Counted from the first letter of the stretch, positions 36,894 through 48,308 are shown. The stretch: DNA of 64,000 nucleotides from Streptomyces sp. CC228A (GCF_021390935.1 NZ_JAJPUI010000003.1:248001-312000); one strand, 5' to 3'. Made by a program: numbers and translations. The notes: a model not told the origin generated them from the letters alone.

Positions 36894-37661
36894 GTGAACA
36901 GCGAGCCGACCGTCATATCCGTCGAGGCCGCCACCGCGGCCCTCGGTTCCCGTCCCGTCCTGCGCGGAGTCGACTTCGCCGTACGGCGCGGCGAGGTCGT
37001 GTCGCTGCTCGGCGCCAACGGCTCGGGCAAGTCGACCGCCGTCCGCGCCGTGATCGGCCAGGTGCCGCTCACCGGCGGCCGGGTCTCGCTGTTCGGCACG
37101 GAGCTGCGCCGGTTCCGCGACTGGGCCCGCGTCGGGTACGTGCCGCAGCGCACCACCGCGGCCAGCGGGGTGCCCGCGACCGTCCGCGAGGTGGTGGCCG
37201 CCGGCCGGCTGTCCCGCACGGGGCTGCGCTGGCCCTCCCGCGCCGACCGGGCCGCCGTCGAGCGGGCCATCGAGCTCGTCGGCCTCGCCGACCGCGCCAA
37301 GGACTCCGTGTCCGCGCTGTCCGGCGGCCAGCACCAGCGGGTGCTGATCGCCCGGGCCCTCGCCTCCGAGCCCGAGCTGCTGATCATGGACGAGCCCATG
37401 GCGGGGGTCGACCTGGCCAGCCAGGAGGTTCTCGCCGCCACCCTGCGCGAGCAGGTCTCCCAGGGCACCACGGTGCTGCTCGTGCTGCACGAGCTGGGCC
37501 CGCTGGAGCCGCTGATCGACCGCGCAGTGGTGCTCAGGGACGGCTGCGTCGTCCACGACGGGCCGCCTCCGGAAGCCGTCGGGCAGCACGCCCTGCCCGG
37601 CCACGACCACGTCCATCCGCACGCGGCCGGCGAGCCGCTCCGCACGGGACTGCTGACCTGA
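36894..37661 (+). CDS. znuC: Zinc ABC transporter ATPase
   Basis: A 255-residue ABC ATPase: Walker A LLGANGSGKST near residue 38, signature ALSGGQHQRVLIARAL, Walker B LLIMDEPMAGVD and the switch His (LHELG). The C-terminal tail is His-rich (GHDHVHPHAAG), in keeping with zinc handling. The start GTG at 36894 is 31 bp after znuA, and znuB follows after two bases. It powers zinc import across the membrane together with ZnuB. Confidence 0.95.
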   Translation: MNSEPTVISVEAATAALGSRPVLRGVDFAVRRGEVVSLLGANGSGKSTAVRAVIGQVPLTGGRVSLFGTELRRFRDWARVGYVPQRTTAASGVPATVREVVAAGRLSRTGLRWPSRADRAAVERAIELVGLADRAKDSVSALSGGQHQRVLIARALASEPELLIMDEPMAGVDLASQEVLAATLREQVSQGTTVLLVLHELGPLEPLIDRAVVLRDGCVVHDGPPPEAVGQHALPGHDHVHPHAAGEPLRTGLLT

Positions 37662-37663
37662 CC

Positions 37664-38545
37664 ATGGAATTCCTCGACCACGCCTTCATGCAGCGGGCCC
37701 TGATCGCCGCCCTGCTGGTCGGTGTCACCGCGCCCGCCGTCGGCATCCACCTCGTCCAGCGCCGGCAGGCCCTGATGGGCGACGGAATCGGCCACATCGC
37801 GCTCACCGGCGTCGGCCTCGGCTTCCTGATGTCCGCGAACCCGGTGTGGACGGCCGCGCTGGTCTCCATCGCCGGCGCCGTGCTGATGGAGCTGATCCGG
37901 ATGTACGGCAGGACGCGCGGCGACATCGCCCTCGCCCTGCTGTTCTACGGCGGCATGGCGGGCGGCGTGATGCTGATGAGCCTCTCCGACGCGGGCTCCA
38001 ACGCGAAGCTGGTCACGTACCTCTTCGGCTCCCTGTCGACGGTCTCGGACGAGGACGTCGTCGCGATCTGCCTGCTGGCCGCGTTCGTCGTCGCCGTGTC
38101 GCTGGGGCTGCGGCGCCAGCTCTTCGCGGTCAGCCAGGACGAGGAGTTCGCCCGGGTCACCGGCCTGCCGGTGCGGGCGCTGAACCTCCTGGTGGCCGTG
38201 ACCGCCGCGGTGACCGTGACGGTCGCCATGCGGGTGGTCGGCCTGCTGCTGGTCAGCGCCCTGATGGTGGTGCCGGTCGCGGCGGCGCAGCAGCTCACGC
38301 GGAGCTTCCGGGCGACGTTCGCGGTGGCGGTGCTGATCGGCGTGGGGGTCACCCTGACCGGCACGGTGACCACGTACTACCAGGACGTGCCGCCCGGGGC
38401 GACGATCGTGCTGCTGGCGCTCGGCGTCTTCGTCCTGTTCACCGCCCTCGCCGCGCCGCTGGCCCGGCGCCGGGCCAGAGCGGCCGAGGCCGCGGTGCAC
38501 CCGGCGCCCCGGGCGGCCGGGGAGGCGGACGAAGTGCGGGTCTGA
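37664..38545 (+). CDS. znuB: Zinc ABC transporter permease
   Basis: A 293-residue ABC-3 type permease with about eight to nine transmembrane segments. It has the family's VGVTAPAVGIHLVQRRQALMGDGIGHIALTGVGLGF near the start and ALMVVPVAAAQQL late. The C-terminal tail is Ala/Arg-rich. The ATG at 37664 is two bases after the znuC stop. Together with znuA and znuC it forms the uptake system; zur lies 91 bp downstream on the same strand. Confidence 0.94.
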   Translation: MEFLDHAFMQRALIAALLVGVTAPAVGIHLVQRRQALMGDGIGHIALTGVGLGFLMSANPVWTAALVSIAGAVLMELIRMYGRTRGDIALALLFYGGMAGGVMLMSLSDAGSNAKLVTYLFGSLSTVSDEDVVAICLLAAFVVAVSLGLRRQLFAVSQDEEFARVTGLPVRALNLLVAVTAAVTVTVAMRVVGLLLVSALMVVPVAAAQQLTRSFRATFAVAVLIGVGVTLTGTVTTYYQDVPPGATIVLLALGVFVLFTALAAPLARRRARAAEAAVHPAPRAAGEADEVRV

Positions 38546-38636
38546 TGCACGCCCGGCGGGCCCCTGCGCCGGGCCTGGCAGAATGGCCCGACGTACGACC
38601 GAAGTGAACGAGCGGGCCGAGGGCAAGGAGACACCT

Positions 38637-39056
38637 GTGGCGACGGCAGGATCCGGCGTACGCGGCCGGTCGACCCGGCAGCGCGCCGCCGTGGCGGCGG
38701 CGCTGAACGAGGTGGACGAGTTCCGCAGTGCGCAGGAGCTGCATGACATGCTCAAGCACCGCGGCGACTCGGTGGGGCTGACCACGGTCTACCGCACGCT
38801 GCAGTCGCTCGCGGAGGCGGGCGAGGTGGACGTGCTGCGCACCAGCGACGGCGAGGCCGTCTACCGGCGCTGCTCGACCGGCGAGCACCACCACCACCTG
38901 GTGTGCCGCAGCTGCGGCAAGGCCGTCGAGGTGGAGGGCCCGGCGGTCGAGGAGTGGGCGGACGCGATCGCGGCGCAGCACGGTTTCGTGAACGTGGCCC
39001 ACACGGTCGAGATCTTCGGCACCTGCGCGGACTGCGCGGCCGCCCCGAAGGACTGA
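38637..39056 (+). CDS. zur: Zinc uptake regulator, Fur family
   Basis: A 139-residue Fur-family repressor. The N-terminal winged helix (STRQRAAVAAALNEVDEFRSAQELHDML, TTVYRTLQSLAEAG) is followed by the dimer/metal domain with HHHHLVCRSCGK and CADC (structural zinc Cys4) and FVNVAHTVEIFG. Represses zinc uptake when zinc is sufficient; its likely target box overlaps the znuA start. GTG 38637 is chosen for the AGGAG seven bases upstream; an in-frame ATG at 38583 has none. A strong hairpin follows. Confidence 0.95.
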   Translation: MATAGSGVRGRSTRQRAAVAAALNEVDEFRSAQELHDMLKHRGDSVGLTTVYRTLQSLAEAGEVDVLRTSDGEAVYRRCSTGEHHHHLVCRSCGKAVEVEGPAVEEWADAIAAQHGFVNVAHTVEIFGTCADCAAAPKD

Positions 39057-39070
39057 CCCGGCCCTCACAG

Positions 39071-39121
39071 AGCCCCCGTACGACCTCCGCCGGCCCGGCG
39101 CCGGGAGGCCGTACGGGGGCT
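39071..39121. terminator. Terminator hairpin after zur
   Basis: A long stem: AGCCCCCGTACG (39071-39082) pairs with CGTACGGGGGCT (39110-39121), and CCTCC/GGGAGG extends it. Fifteen bases after the zur stop. Confidence 0.88.
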
Positions 39122-39673
39122 CCGTGCGTACCGGCCCGGCGGGGACCCGTCCGCCGCTCCCCCGGCGGCGGCGCGGCCGGGCGCTGCACCCGTCCTGCCG
39201 GGCAGTGGGCCCCAGGCCCGTACGCCGCCGGCCACCCGCCCCGGACCCGCGGGGCCGGCGGCCCGGTACCGGCCGGGCGCCTCCTCAAGGCGCCGCACCC
39301 GTCCGCCGGGCGGGGCGTGGCCACGGCCCGTACGCCGCCGGCCGCGCCCCCGGCCCGCGGGGCCGGCAGCCCGGGTACCGGCCGCGCGACTCTGCGGCCC
39401 CCGGGTCCTGCACGGCGGCACCCCCGTACGCCGCCGGCCGCGCCGCCCCGCCGACGGGGCTGCGCGGTGCCGTCGGCGCCGCCGGTGCACCACCGAGCGG
39501 CCCGCCATCCGCCGGCGGTCGCGCCGCCGCTCCCCACACACCTGGCCCCTCTACCGCAAGACGCCGCGTCCCGCCGCGTCAGAGCACCGGGCGCGGCGCC
39601 GCCGACCTTCGACGGCCGGCCCGCCGCACCCGCGGGCGGCGGCCTGCTCGGGGCGGCCGTCCGGGCCCCGTGC
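39122..39673. repeat. Repeat-rich intergenic region between zur and uppS
   Basis: No supportable gene. A GCCCGTACGCCGCCGGCC-containing unit of about 65 bp, including GCGGGGCCGGC-GCCCGG-TACCGGCCG, occurs at about 39216 and again at 39326 (110 bp apart), with a shorter third copy near 39424. It looks like a local duplication in non-coding DNA. Confidence 0.6.
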
Positions 39674-40558
39674 TCAGCCCGCCGCAGGCGCGCCGCCGCC
39701 GTCCGAGGGCTCCGCGCGGCCCTTCATCGCGGCCTCCATCGCGAGGAGTTCCTCGTTCGGGACGGCGCCGCCGAAGCGGCGGTCGCGCTGGGCGTACTCC
39801 AGGCACGCCCGCCACAGGTCGCGCCGGTCGAAGTCGGGCCACAGGACGTCCTGGAACACCATCTCGGCGTAGGCGCTCTGCCACAGCAGGTAGTTCGAGG
39901 TGCGCTGCTCGCCGCTCGGCCGCAGGAAGAGGTCGACGTCCGGCATGTCCGGGTAGTAGAGGTACTTCGCGAAGGTCTTCTCCGTGACCTTCGACGGGTC
40001 CAGCCGGCCCGCCTTCACGTCCTGCGCGAGGGCCTGCGCCGCGTCCGCGATCTCGGCCCGGCCGCCGTAGTTCATGCAGAAGTACAGGGTGAGCCGGTCG
40101 TTGTCCTTGGTCTGCTCCTGCGCCACCTGGAGCTCCTTGGCCACGGACTTCCACAGCTTGGGCATGCGGCCCACCCAGCGCACCCGGATGCCCAGCGCGT
40201 CGAGCTGGTCGCGGGTCTTGCGGATGAAGTCCCGGTTGAAGTTCATCAGGAAGCGCACCTCCTCGGGGGAGCGCCGCCAGTTCTCCGTGGAGAAGGCGTA
40301 CAGGGAGATGCTGCCGACGCCCATCTCGACCGCGCCCTGCAGCACGTCCAGCACCCGCTCCGCGCCCACCTTGTGGCCCTCGGTGCGGGGCAGGCCGCGC
40401 TCCTTCGCCCAGCGGCCGTTCCCGTCCATGACGATCGCCACGTGCTCCGGCACGAGCTCGCCGGGGATCTTCGGCGGGCGGGCGCCGGACGGGTGCGGCT
40501 CGGGGTCCTGGTAGTCGCGCCGGGAGCGCCCGAGGAATCCGCGTCGTGCCATCGCCAT
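39674..40558 (-). CDS. uppS: Undecaprenyl diphosphate synthase (cis-prenyltransferase)
   Basis: A 294-residue cis-prenyltransferase that extends FPP with IPP to make the lipid carrier for peptidoglycan. The diagnostic [18 protein letters not shown] lies near residue 36, then [24 protein letters not shown] and the C-terminal [27 protein letters not shown] 40558 is taken (AGGAG 11 bases upstream); ATG 40552 is equally possible. The recO gene ends 46 bp upstream on the same strand, so recO-uppS are probably cotranscribed. Confidence 0.95.
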   Translation of the reverse strand: MAMARRGFLGRSRRDYQDPEPHPSGARPPKIPGELVPEHVAIVMDGNGRWAKERGLPRTEGHKVGAERVLDVLQGAVEMGVGSISLYAFSTENWRRSPEEVRFLMNFNRDFIRKTRDQLDALGIRVRWVGRMPKLWKSVAKELQVAQEQTKDNDRLTLYFCMNYGGRAEIADAAQALAQDVKAGRLDPSKVTEKTFAKYLYYPDMPDVDLFLRPSGEQRTSNYLLWQSAYAEMVFQDVLWPDFDRRDLWRACLEYAQRDRRFGGAVPNEELLAMEAAMKGRAEPSDGGGAPAAG

Positions 40559-40603
40559 GCGGCTCACTTCTCCTATGTCCTCTTGGTTCTCTGCGTGCTG
40601 CTT

Positions 40604-41350
40604 CTACTTGTCCACGTAGCGGAGCGAGCGCAGCCCGCGCTCCAGGTGCCAGTGCAGATACGCGGACACCAGTCCGCTCCCCTCCCTGACGTGGCGCGGT
40701 GCGCACGCGTCCGCCGTCTGCCAGTCGCCGGTCAGCAGCGCGCTGAGCAGAGCGACGGCCTCCGCAGAGGGTACGACGCTGCCGGGCACCCGGCAGTCCC
40801 CGCAGACCACCCCGCCCGCGGCGACGGAGAAGAACCGGTTCGGCCCGGGCAGGCCGCAGCGGGCGCAGCCGTCGAAGGAGGGGGCGTAGCCGTTGACGGC
40901 GAGGGAGCGCAGGAGGAAGGCGTCGAGGACGAGGCGGGGCGCGTGCTCGCCGCGGGCCAGGGTGCGCAGGGCGCCGACCAGGAGCAGGTACTGCTGGACG
41001 GCGGGCTCGCCCTCGTGGTCGGTGAACCGCTCGGCGGTCTCCAGCATGGCGGTGCCCGCGGTGTAGCGGTCGTAGTCCGTGACGATGCCGCCGCCGTACG
41101 GGGCGATGGTCTCCGTCTGGGTGCACAGCGGCAGACCGCGGCCGACGAGTTCGCCGCCGCGGGCGAAGAACTGCACGTCGACGTGCGAGAACGGCTCCAG
41201 CCTGGCGCCGAACTTGGACTTGGTGCGCCGGACCCCGCGCGCGACCGCCCGCACCCGGCCGTGGCCGCGGGTGAGGAAGGTGATGATCCTGTCGGCTTCG
41301 CCCAGCTTCTGGGTGCGCAGGACGATACCGTCGTCACGGAACAGGGTCAT
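40604..41350 (-). CDS. recO: DNA repair protein RecO
   Basis: A 248-residue recombination mediator that helps load RecA on SSB-coated DNA. It has an N-terminal OB fold (FRDDGIVLRTQKLGEADRIITFLTRGHGRVRAVARGVRRTKSKFG, spanning the first 50 residues) and a C-terminal zinc ribbon (CARCGLPG ... GGVVCGDC). Length normal. ATG 41350 begins the conserved OB fold directly. It lies upstream of uppS on the same strand. Confidence 0.95.
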   Translation of the reverse strand: MTLFRDDGIVLRTQKLGEADRIITFLTRGHGRVRAVARGVRRTKSKFGARLEPFSHVDVQFFARGGELVGRGLPLCTQTETIAPYGGGIVTDYDRYTAGTAMLETAERFTDHEGEPAVQQYLLLVGALRTLARGEHAPRLVLDAFLLRSLAVNGYAPSFDGCARCGLPGPNRFFSVAAGGVVCGDCRVPGSVVPSAEAVALLSALLTGDWQTADACAPRHVREGSGLVSAYLHWHLERGLRSLRYVDK

Positions 41351-41670
41351 GCGCCCATTGTCCCGTACGGGGCGGGGGCTCCGGCCGGGTGGCGGCCGCG
41401 TACCGTCCCCGCCCGCGCACGCAGCCGGGACCGCCCCGCCCGCGGACGCCCCCGGCGCCGGTCAGGGGCTGCGCGGGGCCTCGGGCGCGCGGCGGCTCGG
41501 GGCCGGAAGGGGCGGGGTGCGGCCCGTCCGTGTGCGCCTCCACCCCGCCACCGGCCCGGAAAAGACATAACTCATACTTATGGGGTCATAGATCGGAACC
41601 GGGTACCGTCGCGTCGCTGTGCTTGTGAGGCTGGCAGACAAGACGTGCTGTCTTTCGAAGGGAACCTGCC
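41351..41670. promoter_or_regulatory. Divergent intergenic region between recO and the ferredoxin reductase
   Basis: 320 bp, GC-rich on the left and AT-rich near 41560-41600. An inverted repeat CATAA-N7-TTATG (41566-41582) lies about 90 bp before the reductase start and may be an operator or promoter element. Nothing coding is visible. Confidence 0.45.
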
Positions 41671-43038
41671 ATGCCCCGCCCCCTGCGGGTCGCGATCGTC
41701 GGCGCCGGCCCGGCCGGCATCTACGCCGCCGACGCGCTGCTGAAGTCCGAGGCCGCCACCGACCCGGGTGTCTCCATCGACCTGTTCGAGCGGATGCCGG
41801 CGCCCTTCGGCCTCATCCGTTACGGCGTCGCCCCCGACCACCCGCGCATCAAGGGCATCGTCACGGCCCTCCACCAGGTGCTCGACAAGCCGCAGGTGCG
41901 GCTCTTCGGGAACGTCGACTACCCGGCCGACATCACGCTGGACGACCTGCGCGCGTTCTACGACGCGGTGGTGTTCTCCACCGGTGCCGACGCGGACCGT
42001 CCGCTGGACATCCCGGGGATCGGCCTCGACGGCTCGTACGGCGCCGCCGACTTCGTCTCCTGGTACGACGGGCACCCGGACGTGCCGCGGACCTGGCCGC
42101 TGGAGGCCGAGAAGGTCGCGGTGCTGGGCGTCGGGAACGTGGCGCTCGACGTGGCCCGCATCCTGGCGAAGACGGCGGACGAGCTGCTGCCGACGGAGAT
42201 CCCGCCGAACGTCTACGAGGGCCTGAAGGCCAACAAGGCGCTGGAGATCCACGTCTTCGGGCGGCGCGGCCCGGCCCAGGCCAAGTTCAGCCCCATGGAG
42301 CTGCGGGAGCTGGACCACTCGCCGAGCATCGAGGTCATCGTCAACCCCGAGGACATCGACTACGACGCGGGCTCGATCGACGCGCGCCGCTCCAACAAGC
42401 AGGTCGACATGGTCGCCAAGACTCTGGAGAACTGGGCGATCCGCGACCAGGGCGACCGCCCGCACAAGCTGTTCCTGCACTTCTTCGAGTCGCCGGCCGA
42501 AGTGCTGGGCGAGGACGGGAAGGTCGTCGGCCTGCGCACCGAGCGCACGGAGCTGGACGGCTCGGGCAACGTGAAGGGCACCGGCCACTTCACCGACTGG
42601 GACGTGCAGGCCGTGTACCGCGCGGTCGGCTACCTGTCCGACGAGCTGCCGAAGCTGCCGTGGGACGCGGCCTCCGGCACGGTCCCCGACGAGGGCGGCC
42701 GGGTCATGGAGGGCGGTGAGCACGTGCAGTCCACGTACGTGACGGGCTGGATCCGGCGCGGTCCGATCGGCCTGATCGGCCACACCAAGGGCGACGCCAA
42801 CGAGACGGTGGCGAACCTGCTGGAGGACCACCGCGAGGGCCGCCTGCACACGCCGGAGACGCCGGGCGAGGAGGCCGTGGTGGCCTTCCTGGAGGACCGG
42901 GGCGTGGCCTACACGACCTGGGACGGCTGGTACCGGCTGGACGCGGCGGAGCGGGCGCGCGGCGAGGCCGAGGGCCGCGAGCGCGTGAAGATCGTGGAGC
43001 GCGAGGAGATGCTGCGGGCGAGCGGCGTCGAGGTCTGA
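41671..43038 (+). CDS. fprA: Ferredoxin-NADP+ reductase, FprA type
   Basis: A 455-residue adrenodoxin-reductase-like flavoprotein. The FAD fold is VAIVGAGPAGIYAADALL; family marks LFERMPAPFGLIRYGVAPDHP and VLGVGNVALDVARIL follow, and the NADP-site RRGPAQAKFS and late GWIRRGPIGLIGHTKGDA are clear. It passes electrons from NADPH to ferredoxins, for example for cytochromes P450. The length is that of mycobacterial FprA. ATG 41671 has GAAGGGA upstream. Single-gene unit. Confidence 0.93.
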   Translation: MPRPLRVAIVGAGPAGIYAADALLKSEAATDPGVSIDLFERMPAPFGLIRYGVAPDHPRIKGIVTALHQVLDKPQVRLFGNVDYPADITLDDLRAFYDAVVFSTGADADRPLDIPGIGLDGSYGAADFVSWYDGHPDVPRTWPLEAEKVAVLGVGNVALDVARILAKTADELLPTEIPPNVYEGLKANKALEIHVFGRRGPAQAKFSPMELRELDHSPSIEVIVNPEDIDYDAGSIDARRSNKQVDMVAKTLENWAIRDQGDRPHKLFLHFFESPAEVLGEDGKVVGLRTERTELDGSGNVKGTGHFTDWDVQAVYRAVGYLSDELPKLPWDAASGTVPDEGGRVMEGGEHVQSTYVTGWIRRGPIGLIGHTKGDANETVANLLEDHREGRLHTPETPGEEAVVAFLEDRGVAYTTWDGWYRLDAAERARGEAEGRERVKIVEREEMLRASGVEV

Positions 43039-43095
43039 CGCCCGCGCGGCGTCCGGCGGGCGCCCGGCCCGCGTCCCGTTCCCGTGCCCTGCGGC

Positions 43096-43800
43096 TCAGA
43101 ACGGGGCGCGGGCCTCTTCCATGAGGCGGGCGACGTCGTCGGGGCGCAGCGACAGCGCGTCGCCCACGGTGGTGAGCACCTCGCGCTCCGCGGGGATGTA
43201 GCCGCCGTCGGCGAGGGCGATCCGGGCGCCCTGCAGCAGGATCGATTCGCGTCCGACGGCGGCGAGGTGCGGGGCGAGCGGGTCGAGGGCCTCGTGCAGT
43301 TCGATGGCGAGGGCGGCGCCGCACGGCCCCTCGGCGTCGGTGACGTAGCGGCCGGTGTCGGCGGCGAGGGCGTCGATGAGGCTGGTGAGGCTGTCGGCGG
43401 TGCAGTCCTCGTACCCCGCGGCCCGTACGGCGCCGACGGCGGTCCGTACGACGGTGGGCGAGGAGGTGCCGCCGGCGGCGAGGACGGCGAGGACGACGGT
43501 GTGCACGGCGTCGCGGAGCATCGCGGAGAAGCGGGCGGTGGTCGGCTGCTCCAGGACGTCGGGGTCCCAGTGCTCGTGGCAGGCCGCGCACTCGATCACC
43601 GGCCCGGTGGCGCCGCGCGGCACGAGCGGGACGCCGAGCACGGCGAACCGGCGGCGGCCGGTCCTGCGGCGGTAGTTGCGGTCGCCGCCGCAGCCGGGGC
43701 AGAAGAACTCTCCGTCGCCGACGGTGTGCCACGAGGTGTGTACGGAGCAAAGGCGGAGTTTTCGGCCGTGTGATCCGCGTGATCCCCGTGCTGGCTGCAC
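43096..43800 (-). CDS. TerB-like protein with N-terminal zinc ribbon
   Basis: A 234-residue protein. Two CxxC pairs near the N-terminus (FFCPGCGGDRNYRRR, ECAACHEHWD) form a likely zinc ribbon. The rest is an all-helical TerB-like domain with the acidic, metal-binding style element ILLQGARIALADGGYIPAEREVL. Called tellurite-resistance-like by similarity only; the real role is unknown. GTG 43800 is chosen because GGAGG lies six bases upstream. It lies upstream of leuA in the opposite end-to-end order and has its own promoter region. Confidence 0.75.
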   Translation of the reverse strand: MQPARGSRGSHGRKLRLCSVHTSWHTVGDGEFFCPGCGGDRNYRRRTGRRRFAVLGVPLVPRGATGPVIECAACHEHWDPDVLEQPTTARFSAMLRDAVHTVVLAVLAAGGTSSPTVVRTAVGAVRAAGYEDCTADSLTSLIDALAADTGRYVTDAEGPCGAALAIELHEALDPLAPHLAAVGRESILLQGARIALADGGYIPAEREVLTTVGDALSLRPDDVARLMEEARAPF

Positions 43801-43970
43801 GTCGCACCTCCAGACGCCTCGGCCACTGTGCCGATGTGCACGTGATGTTAGCCACATCAGTGATGCCTCGTCAGCACCTCGTCATGAGAACGCCACGGAC
43901 ATGGCCGAACCCCGTCCACGCGGGGTGGACGGGGTCCGTAGGGGCCGTACGGGCCGCGGGGGCCCGAGGG

Positions 43971-45908
<1,938 letters not shown>

Positions 45909-46021
45909 TCAGTATGCGGGATTCCCGGCGACTAACCCCCAAACAGTGACCTATCACTCCTTTTCATCAATCCCCGTCGCAACGCGTGACAGGACAGTGA
46001 CACGCTGCCACATTGCGGAAC

Positions 46022-47077
46022 ATGACTCCTCTGCACCGCGTGTTCTGCGGAATCATCCCCCCGCACCTCCTGGACCGGCTGGCCCAGGCCCCCGACGCGG
46101 CCGTCGCCGACGCGGCCCGCCGCACCCTCATCGCGGACGCCGGCCACCGGACCGGCCGCAGCCTCACCACCGCCGCCGCCCGCGCCGCCGCCCGGCCCGC
46201 GTCCGCCGGCCGCCCCCACCGCACCGTGTGCGACGCGGAGAACGGCACGCGCCTGCCCGGCAGGAAGGTCCGCAGCGAGGGCGGGGAACCGACCCGCGAC
46301 GCGACCGTGAACCGGGCGTACGCCGGGCTCGGCGCGACCTTCGAGCTGCTCATGGAGGCCTACGGCCGGGACTCGATCGACGGCTCCGGGCTGCCGCTGG
46401 ACGCGACCGTCCACTACGACCGCGACTACGGCAACGCCTTCTGGAACGGCGAGCGGATGGTGTTCGGCGACGGCGACGGCGAGATCTTCCGGGACTTCAC
46501 CATCCCCGTCGACGTCATCGCCCACGAACTCGGCCACGGCGTCACCCAGTACACCGCGAACCTCGCCTACTTCAGCCAGCCCGGCGCACTGAACGAGTCG
46601 GTCTCGGACGTCATCGGGTCGCTGGTCAAGCAGTACGTACTGGGCCAGACCGCCGACCAGGCCGACTGGCTGATCGGCGAGGGGCTGTTCACCGACCGGG
46701 TGGAGGGCACGGCCCTGCGGTCCATGAAGGCCCCCGGCACCGCGTACGACGACGACCTGCTCGGCAAGGACCCGCAGCCCGCGACGATGGACGACTACGT
46801 GCGGACCGGCCGCGACAACGGCGGCGTGCACATCAACTCGGGCATCCCCAACCACGCCTTCTACCTGCTGGCCACCGCACTGGGCGGGCACGCCTGGGAG
46901 CGGGCCGGGCAGATCTGGTACGACGTGCTGACCGGCGGCGAGCTCGGGGAGACCGCCGACTTCGCCGACTTCGCCCGGCTGACGGTCGCGGCCGCACGCG
47001 AGCGCTACGGCGAGGGCGGCGCGGAGGACCGGGCCGTCGTGAAGGCGTGGTCGACGGTCGGGGTCCCGACGCGCTAG
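46022..47077 (+). CDS. M4-family (thermolysin/protealysin-type) metalloprotease
   Basis: A 351-residue zinc metalloprotease. The zinc site is complete: HELGH in VIAHELGHGVTQYTA, the third ligand in GALNESVSDVIG, and the catalytic His in GGVHINSGIPNHAF. It has no signal peptide and only a short protealysin-like N-terminal propeptide (the first ~50 residues beginning MTPLHRVFCGIIPPHLLDRLA; that PPHLLDRLA segment is the typical precursor motif). Such enzymes may be intracellular or leave by unusual routes. The ATG is at 46022. The next gene, nine bases downstream, encodes a dedicated inhibitor. Confidence 0.93.
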   Translation: MTPLHRVFCGIIPPHLLDRLAQAPDAAVADAARRTLIADAGHRTGRSLTTAAARAAARPASAGRPHRTVCDAENGTRLPGRKVRSEGGEPTRDATVNRAYAGLGATFELLMEAYGRDSIDGSGLPLDATVHYDRDYGNAFWNGERMVFGDGDGEIFRDFTIPVDVIAHELGHGVTQYTANLAYFSQPGALNESVSDVIGSLVKQYVLGQTADQADWLIGEGLFTDRVEGTALRSMKAPGTAYDDDLLGKDPQPATMDDYVRTGRDNGGVHINSGIPNHAFYLLATALGGHAWERAGQIWYDVLTGGELGETADFADFARLTVAAARERYGEGGAEDRAVVKAWSTVGVPTR

Positions 47078-47086
47078 ACAGGCACC

Positions 47087-47353
47087 ATGCGGATCGAGGT
47101 ACGACGCGAGGGCGGCTTCGCGGGCATCGAACGGCGCGCCGTCGTGGACACGGCGGCCCGCCCGGACGCCGCCGTGTGGCACGCCCTGGCCGAGGCGGCC
47201 CTCGCGGGGGCGGGCGACGGCCCCCGCGAGGCCGTCCCGGACGGGTTCACCTACACGATCACGGTCGACGGCCGCACGGTGAGCTGCGGGGACCCGCAGC
47301 TCACGGACGCGCAGCGGGAACTGGTCGGCAGGGTCCTGCGCGAGGGGGCCTGA
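47087..47353 (+). CDS. Emfourin-type protealysin inhibitor
   Basis: An 88-residue protein beginning MRIEVRREGGFAGIERRAVVD, the hallmark of the emfourin (M4in) family, and ending with GFTYTITVDGRTVSCGDPQLTDAQRELVGRVL. Emfourins are slow tight-binding inhibitors of the M4 protease encoded next to them. It lies nine bases after the protease gene on the same strand, so one transcript makes enzyme and inhibitor together and protects the cell from premature protease action (known for the family, inferred here). Confidence 0.88.
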   Translation: MRIEVRREGGFAGIERRAVVDTAARPDAAVWHALAEAALAGAGDGPREAVPDGFTYTITVDGRTVSCGDPQLTDAQRELVGRVLREGA

Positions 47354-47370
47354 GCCGGGCCGCGGCTCAG
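47350..47370. terminator. Bidirectional hairpin between emfourin and era
   Basis: CTGAGCC (47350-47356) and GGCTCAG (47364-47370) around a 7-base loop; it spans both convergent stop codons. Confidence 0.65.
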
Positions 47371-48308
47371 AAGCCGAGCCGGCGCAGCTGCTTCGGGTCC
47401 CGCTGCCAGTCCTTCGCGACCTTCACGTGCAGATCGAGGAAGACGGGCGTCCCGAGCAGCGCCTCGATGTGCTTGCGGGACGTGATCCCGACCTCCTTCA
47501 GGCGCTTGCCCTTGGGGCCGATGACGATGCCCTTCTGGCTGGGGCGCTCGATGTACAGGTTGGCGTGGATGTCCAGCAGCGGCCGGTCGGCGGGGCGCCC
47601 CTCGCGGGGCAGCATCTCCTCCACGACGACGGCGATGGAGTGCGGCAGCTCGTCCCGCACGCCCTCCAGGGCGGCCTCGCGGATCAGCTCCGCGACCATC
47701 ACCTGCTCCGGTTCGTCGGTGAGGTCGCCCTCCGGGTAGAGCGCCGGGCCCTCCGGCAGCAGCGGCACCAGCAGGTCGGCGAGCAGGCCCACCTGCTTCT
47801 CCCCCACGGCGGAGACGGGCACGATCTCCTGCCACTCGATGCCCAGCTCCTTGCCGAGGCGGTCCACGGCGATGAGCTGCTCGGCGAGCGTCTTGGAGTC
47901 GACCAGGTCCGTCTTGGTGACGATGGCCACCTTCGGGGTCTTCCTGATCCCGGCCAGCTCCTTGGCGATGAACCGGTCGCCCGGCCCCACCTTCTGGTCC
48001 GCGGGCAGGCAGAAGCCGATCACGTCCACCTCGGCCCACGTCGTGCGCACGATGTCGTTGAGCCGCTCACCGAGGAGGGTGCGCGGCTTGTGCAGCCCCG
48101 GTGTGTCGACCAGCACGAGCTGCCCGTCCGGCCGGTGCACGATGCCGCGCACGGTGTGCCGCGTGGTCTGGGGGCGGTTGGAGGTGATGGCCACCTTCTG
48201 CCCGACCAGAGCGTTCGTGAGGGTGGACTTGCCCGCGTTGGGCCGGCCGACAAAACACGCGAACCCGGCCCGGTGGACCGCTTCGTCTTCAGCTTTACGA
48301 ACGCTCAT
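47367..48308 (-). CDS. era: GTPase Era
   Basis: A 313-residue essential GTPase for 16S rRNA/30S maturation. G1 GRPNAGKSTL, G2/switch RPQTTRH, G3 DTPGL, G4 TKTD and G5 VSA are all present. The C-terminal KH domain has QKGIVIGPKGKRLKEVG. ATG 48308 is used (a second ATG nine bases upstream is possible but lies too close to the purine-rich site). It belongs to the conserved Streptomyces block phoH-ybeY-corC-(MmcQ)-(CDA-like)-era, all leftward here. Confidence 0.97.
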   Translation of the reverse strand: MSVRKAEDEAVHRAGFACFVGRPNAGKSTLTNALVGQKVAITSNRPQTTRHTVRGIVHRPDGQLVLVDTPGLHKPRTLLGERLNDIVRTTWAEVDVIGFCLPADQKVGPGDRFIAKELAGIRKTPKVAIVTKTDLVDSKTLAEQLIAVDRLGKELGIEWQEIVPVSAVGEKQVGLLADLLVPLLPEGPALYPEGDLTDEPEQVMVAELIREAALEGVRDELPHSIAVVVEEMLPREGRPADRPLLDIHANLYIERPSQKGIVIGPKGKRLKEVGITSRKHIEALLGTPVFLDLHVKVAKDWQRDPKQLRRLGF

